Positions 7,470-10,855 of a stretch of 10,855 nucleotides of DNA are shown here, in pieces. Under the pieces are notes generated by a model. That model saw only the letters and a program-made list of their open reading frames with translations. It was not told the DNA's origin and did no database searches. Made by a program: the position numbers and the translations under genes. Within the stretch, counting starts at the first letter, position 1. Every line of letters begins with the position of its first letter. The stretch spans positions 1 through 10,855 of the forward strand of contig MKRS01000304.1 of assembly GCA_001897035.1 (NCBI GenBank), read 5' to 3'. This DNA is from Bacteroidales bacterium 45-6 (lineage in GTDB: Bacteria > Bacteroidota > Bacteroidia > Bacteroidales > Dysgonomonadaceae).

Positions 7470-8918
7470 TTAAACATGATATTCAGTATTAACTTTTCTA
7501 TAAACAAGCCAAATGAAAAAAGCTGTAATCGAAATATTTGCCGATAATATTACAAATACATTTATAATATTCTGCATTGATGCAATCACTGTGATAATAT
7601 CTATGGCCAAGATGCAAATAGGATAAAGATTTAATTCTTTTATAATCGACAGAGTTTCTTTTGCATTCAAAGCTGTAATCAAATACCAAGAACCAACAAT
7701 AACCGCTATCATCCATGTCAAAACTATTCCAGATCCACCAATATAATAACCAAATATAAAACCAAAGACAAGATTTATGCTTAACGCTATAACTTGAGAT
7801 ATAATAATGGGACCAAGTCTATTTATTGATAATAAATTGAAATATGTTGGAGCTGACAACAAGTTGATAAACATACAAATCGAGATCAGCAAGAGTACAT
7901 TTGTAAAAATGGGTTCGTTATGGCCAATCCATATTTTCGAAATTGGAGTTCCTATAATGTTTATAATTGACAAAACAATTAATGAAAAAAAGAATACTCC
8001 TGCAAAGCTTAAACTTAAAACCGAAAATCTTCTTTTGGATGTTGAATCAACGCTTTCCTTAACCAGTAATGGCATCAAACTCTGATTTGCACTAACAATT
8101 ACCCCCCTAATCTGCATTACGAGTTTGTTTGCCATTTCATAGTATCCGGCAAAGGCCAATCCCCCAAATTTGGAGATAAGCATTTTTGTAACAGGTTCAT
8201 TAAGCATACCTGTCAAGGATGTAAGTTGAAATTTTACCCCGTAGTTAAAAATTTCTTTGAAAATAGTCTTATTGAATCTCCATTTGAAGGGATTGTGCTT
8301 TATCAACCGGGCACCAAAAATGAGACAAAGGCACAAAGACAAAAATGACTGAATGACTTGTGCCCAGACAACGCCGATAAGTCCAAATAATTTCACACTA
8401 AATATTGTAAGAATCAAGAAGACAAGGGACGAAAAAGAAAAAATACTATTTCTTATATAGTTCTTTCTAAAGCCATCCAATATAGATCCGTAAACACCGG
8501 CCAAAGAGTTTAGAAAGACACAAAACAAAGAAAAAGGCAATAATTCCCTTGCGATTGGCAGATAACCGGTTTCTATAATATTAGCTAATAAGAAATATGC
8601 TATTGGCCATATAATAAAGCATATAGGTATAAAAATAATAATATTAAGCACAATGCCAGTGAAAATGAGTTGAGGAATCCTACTTAAATTGTTCTTATGC
8701 TCGTATATCGCTACATATCTAACCATTGAAGTTGCTATTCCTAAATCTGCAATATTGGCAAGTGAAGAGGTTGACATAACAACAGACCAAACCCCAAGCA
8801 TCTTAACCCCTAATGCATTCAGAAGGTACTTATATAGAAAATAATAAATAACGCCTATAAGTGCAACTTGTCCTCCTGATGTGATTATATTTATTATTGT
8901 TTTTTTATTACCATTCAT
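7470..8918 (-). CDS. wzx: Wzx-type polysaccharide repeat-unit flippase (MATE/MOP superfamily)
   Basis: A 482-aa polytopic protein with roughly 12-14 predicted membrane segments, the right size for a Wzx/RfbX exporter. The N-terminus (KKTIINIITSGGQVALIGVIYY) leads straight into the first helix. The short motif LGVWSVVMSTSSLANIADLGIATSMVRYVA (about 41-70) has the glycine and aspartate pattern typical of this family's TM2 region. A more hydrophilic mid-protein segment (about 205-225, basic) is followed by FKEIFNYGVKFQ. Wzx moves the undecaprenyl-diphosphate-linked repeat unit across the inner membrane to the periplasm, where Wzy acts. It is the first gene of the AT-rich cassette, downstream of the repeat-bearing spacer. 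I found no matching Bacteroides promoter just upstream of it. Confidence 0.92.
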   Translation of the reverse strand: MNGNKKTIINIITSGGQVALIGVIYYFLYKYLLNALGVKMLGVWSVVMSTSSLANIADLGIATSMVRYVAIYEHKNNLSRIPQLIFTGIVLNIIIFIPICFIIWPIAYFLLANIIETGYLPIARELLPFSLFCVFLNSLAGVYGSILDGFRKNYIRNSIFSFSSLVFLILTIFSVKLFGLIGVVWAQVIQSFLSLCLCLIFGARLIKHNPFKWRFNKTIFKEIFNYGVKFQLTSLTGMLNEPVTKMLISKFGGLAFAGYYEMANKLVMQIRGVIVSANQSLMPLLVKESVDSTSKRRFSVLSLSFAGVFFFSLIVLSIINIIGTPISKIWIGHNEPIFTNVLLLISICMFINLLSAPTYFNLLSINRLGPIIISQVIALSINLVFGFIFGYYIGGSGIVLTWMIAVIVGSWYLITALNAKETLSIIKELNLYPICILAIDIITVIASMQNIINVFVILSANISITAFFIWLVYRKVNTEYHV

Positions 8919-8962
8919 AAGAAAGTGATAAAATCATATTTGTTTTAGATCCACCAAATTTC

Positions 8963-9056
8963 TGCACAACTTTCTTTCAACTCCTCCGCAACTTTCCCTC
9001 AAAACCACGTTACCTTTCCCCCAAAACCACAGCAGGTTTTGAAGAAAACCACGTAT
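8963..9056 (-). repeat. Imperfect ~22-bp tandem repeats with nested hairpins
   Basis: The coding-strand spacer has consecutive units of 21-24 nt sharing GTGGTTTT plus a purine-rich GGGAAAG/GAAAG tail: GTGGTTTTCTTCAAAACC, GTGGTTTTGGGGGAAAGG, GTGGTTTTGAGGGAAAGTTG, then the degenerate GGAGTTGAAAGAAAGTTG. Two overlapping perfect 6-bp stems share one arm: GGTTTT/AAAACC with loop GAAG (9035-9050) and AAAACC/GGTTTT with loop ACAGCA (9023-9040). They are mutually exclusive folds. A U-tract is lacking, so this is not a classical terminator. Confidence 0.65.
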
Positions 9057-9104
9057 GGTTGTTCAAAAGATGCGAGGCACACAAACGGAAAGAAAAATGC
9101 CCCG

Positions 9105-9539
9105 TCATCCTTGCTGTTGGATATTGGCTGAGATAATCAGCCTCAGGAACGTTGACTCTACTTTCTTGAACCCGGCGTTGTTGACCGCATTCTTGATGCG
9201 GTCGCCCGGGCGATAGTTGACGAAAACTTCCTTGATGATGGTCTGGGTGACTTCGGCTTCTGTGTCCACTCCTTTGCTCGACAAGGCAGGATAGAGTGAA
9301 CCGAGCTTCTCCAGGCGGGCAATTTTGCCTTCGGCCTGCTTGTCCTGTATCACATTCTCCAAGGCGATGATGACGCCCCGGATGTGGGATTCGGAAAGGG
9401 CACTGAATTTTTCAATCTCTTTAGTCAGCTCATCGATGGTTGTTTCGCCTGTGGTGACTATGGAAGTATAGAATTCCTTCACGCCTCCTCCAACAACTCC
9501 GGGTTGTCCTTTCTGTATGATTCTGTATCGTATGCCCAT
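9105..9539 (-). CDS. HU-family DNA-binding protein (Bacteroidetes HU-related type)
   Basis: The 144-aa product is longer than canonical ~90-aa HU, as is usual for the Bacteroidetes HU-related group. The N-terminus MGIRYRIIQKGQPG is typical. The dimerisation-like helices follow (TTIDELTKEIEKFSALSESHIRGVIIALENVI in pieces, about 33-64), then a beta region ending in ARLEKLGSLYPALSSKGV (74-91) and NYRPGDRIKNAVNNAGFKKVE (109-129). Proteins of this type bind DNA and are presumed nucleoid or regulatory factors; no target is known from the sequence. It has its own well-matched promoter and a GC content closer to glf than to the capsule cassette. From family knowledge, such genes often occur beside Bacteroides capsule loci with amidase and VirE-like genes, which are absent here. 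A direct role in capsule control is only a guess. Confidence 0.9.
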   Translation of the reverse strand: MGIRYRIIQKGQPGVVGGGVKEFYTSIVTTGETTIDELTKEIEKFSALSESHIRGVIIALENVIQDKQAEGKIARLEKLGSLYPALSSKGVDTEAEVTQTIIKEVFVNYRPGDRIKNAVNNAGFKKVESTFLRLIISANIQQQG

Positions 9540-9611
9540 AGAAAACTGTGTTAGTAGTTTATGAAATTTGTAATTTACTCCGTTTGTTATCTTGCAAGTA
9601 TCTTTCCACTA

Positions 9612-9643
9612 CAAAATTAACGTTTAATAATTGCCTATCAAAA
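9612..9643 (-). promoter_or_regulatory. Bacteroides-type promoter for the HU-family gene
   Basis: On the minus strand TTTTG (9639-9643) is followed, after 19 nt, by TAATTTTG (9612-9619). This matches the Bacteroides vegetative consensus of a -33 TTTG and -7 TAnnTTTG, with a perfect -7 element. The start would fall around 9605, leaving an untranslated leader of about 65 nt before the ATG at 9537-9539. No inverted repeats flank it, so it does not look like an invertible capsule promoter. It could also feed the downstream cassette by readthrough. Confidence 0.75.
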
Positions 9644-9753
9644 TAACGGCTGATTATTAACTAAATTGTTTCTGCCATGTTTTATCTCATCCGATCTGTC
9701 GCGGACCGATGTATGATACAAATTCGGCCTCTTGCGAAGCTTATGTTCTTTTC

Positions 9754-9812
9754 TCCGTAAGTTCCGCTACGCTACACATACGGTTAAGTATGATGCTGTC
9801 CCGGCGGGACTA
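9754..9812 (+). repeat. Two-hairpin repeat unit, copy 1
   Basis: Hairpin A pairs CCGTA (9755-9759) with TACGG (9779-9783). The linker TTAAGTATGATGCT leads into hairpin B, GTCCC-GGC-GGGAC (9798-9810). Copy at 9901-9959 is 51/59 identical, and all four stem arms are unchanged. The unit lies in the glf-HU gap and does not encode a credible protein. Strand is assigned relative to this copy. Confidence 0.8.
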
Positions 9813-9822
9813 CGTTGCAGAT

Positions 9823-9855
9823 CCGGTTATGCGCTTGTCGCCTCTGTGAGGCTAC
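9823..9855 (+). repeat. Two-hairpin repeat unit, degenerate half copy
   Basis: CCGGTTATGCGCTTGTCG aligns with the linker of copy 1 (CGGTTAAGTATGATGCTG). It is followed by GCCTC-TGT-GAGGC (9840-9852) and CTACG. The stem bases differ from copy 1 but remain fully complementary, with the same 5-bp stem and 3-nt loop. Hairpin A is not recognisable. Confidence 0.6.
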
Positions 9856-9900
9856 GAACCTGCTCCTCCATCTACGGTACCCTATCGTCGATTGCTCACT

Positions 9901-9959
9901 TCCGTAAGTCCCGCTGCGCTTCACATACGGTTAGGCATGATGCCGTCCCTGAGGGACTA
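9901..9959 (+). repeat. Two-hairpin repeat unit, copy 2
   Basis: Hairpin A pairs CCGTA (9902-9906) with TACGG (9926-9930). Hairpin B is GTCCC-TGA-GGGAC (9945-9957). It starts exactly 147 nt after copy 1. Because 147 is divisible by three, a spurious plus-strand reading frame appears with an internal peptide repeat. The differences from copy 1 fall in loops and linkers, not in the stems. Confidence 0.8.
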
Positions 9960-10012
9960 TGGCTCTATCCTTCCTGCGTAGAGTCCTCCGCCATCCGGGA
10001 CTTCTGCCCTTT

Positions 10013-10067
10013 TCCCCGCAGGGGATAGATGATGCTTAACCGCGGGTGGACACAGTGCAACCCGTGG
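10013..10067 (-). repeat. Two-hairpin repeat unit, inverted copy 3
   Basis: On the minus strand CCACGGGT (10060-10067) pairs with ACCCGCGG (10040-10047), 7 Watson-Crick pairs of 8 plus a G-T. The linker TTAAGCATCATCTA leads to TCCCC-TGC-GGGGA (10013-10025). The linker and hairpin order match copies 1 and 2 on the other strand, so this copy is inverted. The stem bases differ but stay complementary. Confidence 0.7.
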
Positions 10068-10092
10068 AGGATGACACCGTAGCCAACGCAAA

Positions 10093-10130
10093 GCCCTGCA
10101 AGGGCGGCATTGTGATTAGCAGCGGCTCCT
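10093..10130 (-). repeat. Two-hairpin repeat unit, inverted half copy next to the glf stop
   Basis: On the minus strand, immediately after the glf TGA, GCTAATCACAATGCC aligns with the repeat linker (GTTAGGCATGATGCC in copy 2). GCCCT-TGC-AGGGC (10093-10105) follows. Again the stem is 5 bp with a 3-nt loop and its own base pairs. Hairpin A is not evident. Its position right behind glf means it would form in the 3' end of the glf transcript. Confidence 0.6.
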
Positions 10131-10853
10131 TCAATCCTCCAGTTTTTCCACACTGTATCTTTCCAGCGCCAGTTCTACGATCTTGTGCATGTCGTAGTAT
10201 TTGTATTCGGCCAATCGGCCGCCGAAGATATATTTTGATTCAGCATCAACAAGAGCCTTATACTTCGCATATAACTTGTTGTTTTCTTCATCGTTGATGG
10301 GATAGTAAGGCTCCATGCCATCTTTCCATTCGGTGGAAAACTCTTTCGACACTACTGTTTTGGGACAAGCCTCTACTTCATCACCAAACATTTCAAAATG
10401 TTTGTGTTCGATAATGCGGGTGAAAGGTACATCTTTTTCCGTATAATTGACCACCGCATTTCCCTGAAAATTAGGCATGTCGTAAACATTTGTCTCGAAA
10501 GAGATGGTGCGGTAGGCCAATTTGCCGAATCGGAACCCAAAGAATTCGTCAATTGCTCCAGTGAAGACGATCCTGCGGGCTAAGGATTCGTAATATTCCT
10601 TGTTTGCGAGGAAATCCACATCGCATTGCACTTCTATACCTTCCAGCAGGCCGTCAATAAGCTTGTTGTAGCCGCCGATGGGTATTCCCTGGTAGCGGTC
10701 GTTGAAGTAGTTGTTGTCAAACACCATGCGGACAGGAAGGCGCTTGATGATGAATGCGGGTATTTCTGTACAAGACCGCCCCCACTGCTTTTCGGTATAT
10801 CCTTTGATGAGCCGTTCGTAAATGTCTTTTCCTATCAGCGATATGGCTTGTTC
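10131..10853 (-). CDS. glf: UDP-galactopyranose mutase, C-terminal part (N-terminus off-window)
   Basis: The frame is open from the right edge to TGA at 10131-10133, giving 240 residues of a family normally about 370-380 long; an internal ATG at 10725-10727 is not the true start. Hallmarks are GYTEKQWGRSCTEIPAFIIK near the visible N-terminus, then DNNYFNDRYQGIPIGGYNKL, FTRIIEHKHF and the C-terminal FAD/substrate-contacting GGRLAEYKYYDM. Glf is a flavoenzyme that converts UDP-galactopyranose to UDP-galactofuranose in the cytoplasm, so the polysaccharide made here probably contains galactofuranose. It lies upstream of the repeat block, and its base composition is more balanced than the wzx-epimerase cassette. 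The gene looks intact as far as it can be seen. Confidence 0.97.
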   Translation of the reverse strand, partial: EQAISLIGKDIYERLIKGYTEKQWGRSCTEIPAFIIKRLPVRMVFDNNYFNDRYQGIPIGGYNKLIDGLLEGIEVQCDVDFLANKEYYESLARRIVFTGAIDEFFGFRFGKLAYRTISFETNVYDMPNFQGNAVVNYTEKDVPFTRIIEHKHFEMFGDEVEACPKTVVSKEFSTEWKDGMEPYYPINDEENNKLYAKYKALVDAESKYIFGGRLAEYKYYDMHKIVELALERYSVEKLED

Positions 10854-10855
10854 CT

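Noticed and set aside
2173..8085. Short plus-strand frames opposite the capsule genes, and the 72-codon minus frame at 7498-7716
   Set aside because: Each lies fully inside a well-supported gene in another frame and has no recognisable motif.
9612..9760. Invertible (phase-variable) capsule promoter
   Set aside because: Bacteroides capsule promoters are flanked by matching inverted repeats and precede upxY/upxZ. I see no such flanking repeats around 9612-9643, and the gene is HU-like.
9732..10028. 98-codon plus-strand reading frame in the glf-HU gap
   Set aside because: It is a translation of the repeat units. Their 147-nt spacing is a multiple of three, producing an internal peptide repeat but no protein-like composition or known domain.
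9754..10130. CRISPR array
   Set aside because: The repeats are in both orientations, unequal in length and spacing, and made of hairpins; there are no uniform spacers or cas genes.
9965..10153. 62-codon minus-strand frame overlapping the glf stop
   Set aside because: It overlaps the end of glf in another frame and reads through the inverted repeat copies. The repeat structure explains it.
10046..10583. Plus-strand frames opposite glf (10046-10297, 10398-10583)
   Set aside because: They are antisense shadows of the clearly coding glf frame and show no domain signal.

Overview
The window looks like part of a capsular or surface polysaccharide (CPS) biosynthesis locus from a gut Bacteroidales, most likely Bacteroides or a close relative. 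Three things point there: a Bacteroidetes-type HU-related protein, a promoter matching the Bacteroides TTTG / TAnnTTTG consensus, and a very AT-rich polysaccharide cassette between more GC-balanced flanks. Every protein gene I accept is on the minus strand, so transcription runs from high to low coordinates.

In transcription order: the 3' part of glf (UDP-galactopyranose mutase, 10131-10853, cut by the right edge); a gene-free block of nearly 600 bp with structured hairpin repeats (about 9754-10130) and a well-matched promoter (9612-9643); an HU-family DNA-binding protein (9105-9539); a 186-bp spacer with ~22-bp imperfect tandem repeats (8919-9104); then an AT-rich run of eight genes: Wzx-type flippase, left-handed beta-helix O-acyltransferase, GT11 fucosyltransferase, GT-A (GT8-like) glycosyltransferase, GT4 glycosyltransferase, Wzy-type polymerase, a second GT4 glycosyltransferase, and an NAD-dependent sugar epimerase cut by the left edge.

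Together these form a Wzx/Wzy-dependent pathway. Glf supplies UDP-galactofuranose and the epimerase another nucleotide sugar. Four glycosyltransferases build the lipid-linked repeat unit, one probably adding fucose. The acyltransferase decorates it, Wzx flips it and Wzy polymerises it. The initiating sugar-phosphate transferase, the chain-length and export proteins, GDP-fucose synthesis and the UpxY/UpxZ regulators are not in this window.

I see no clear new enzymatic system. The most unusual feature is the repeat block between glf and the HU gene: about five copies of a two-hairpin unit, three on one strand and two inverted, whose second hairpin keeps a 5-bp stem and 3-nt loop while the stem bases change in a compensating way.
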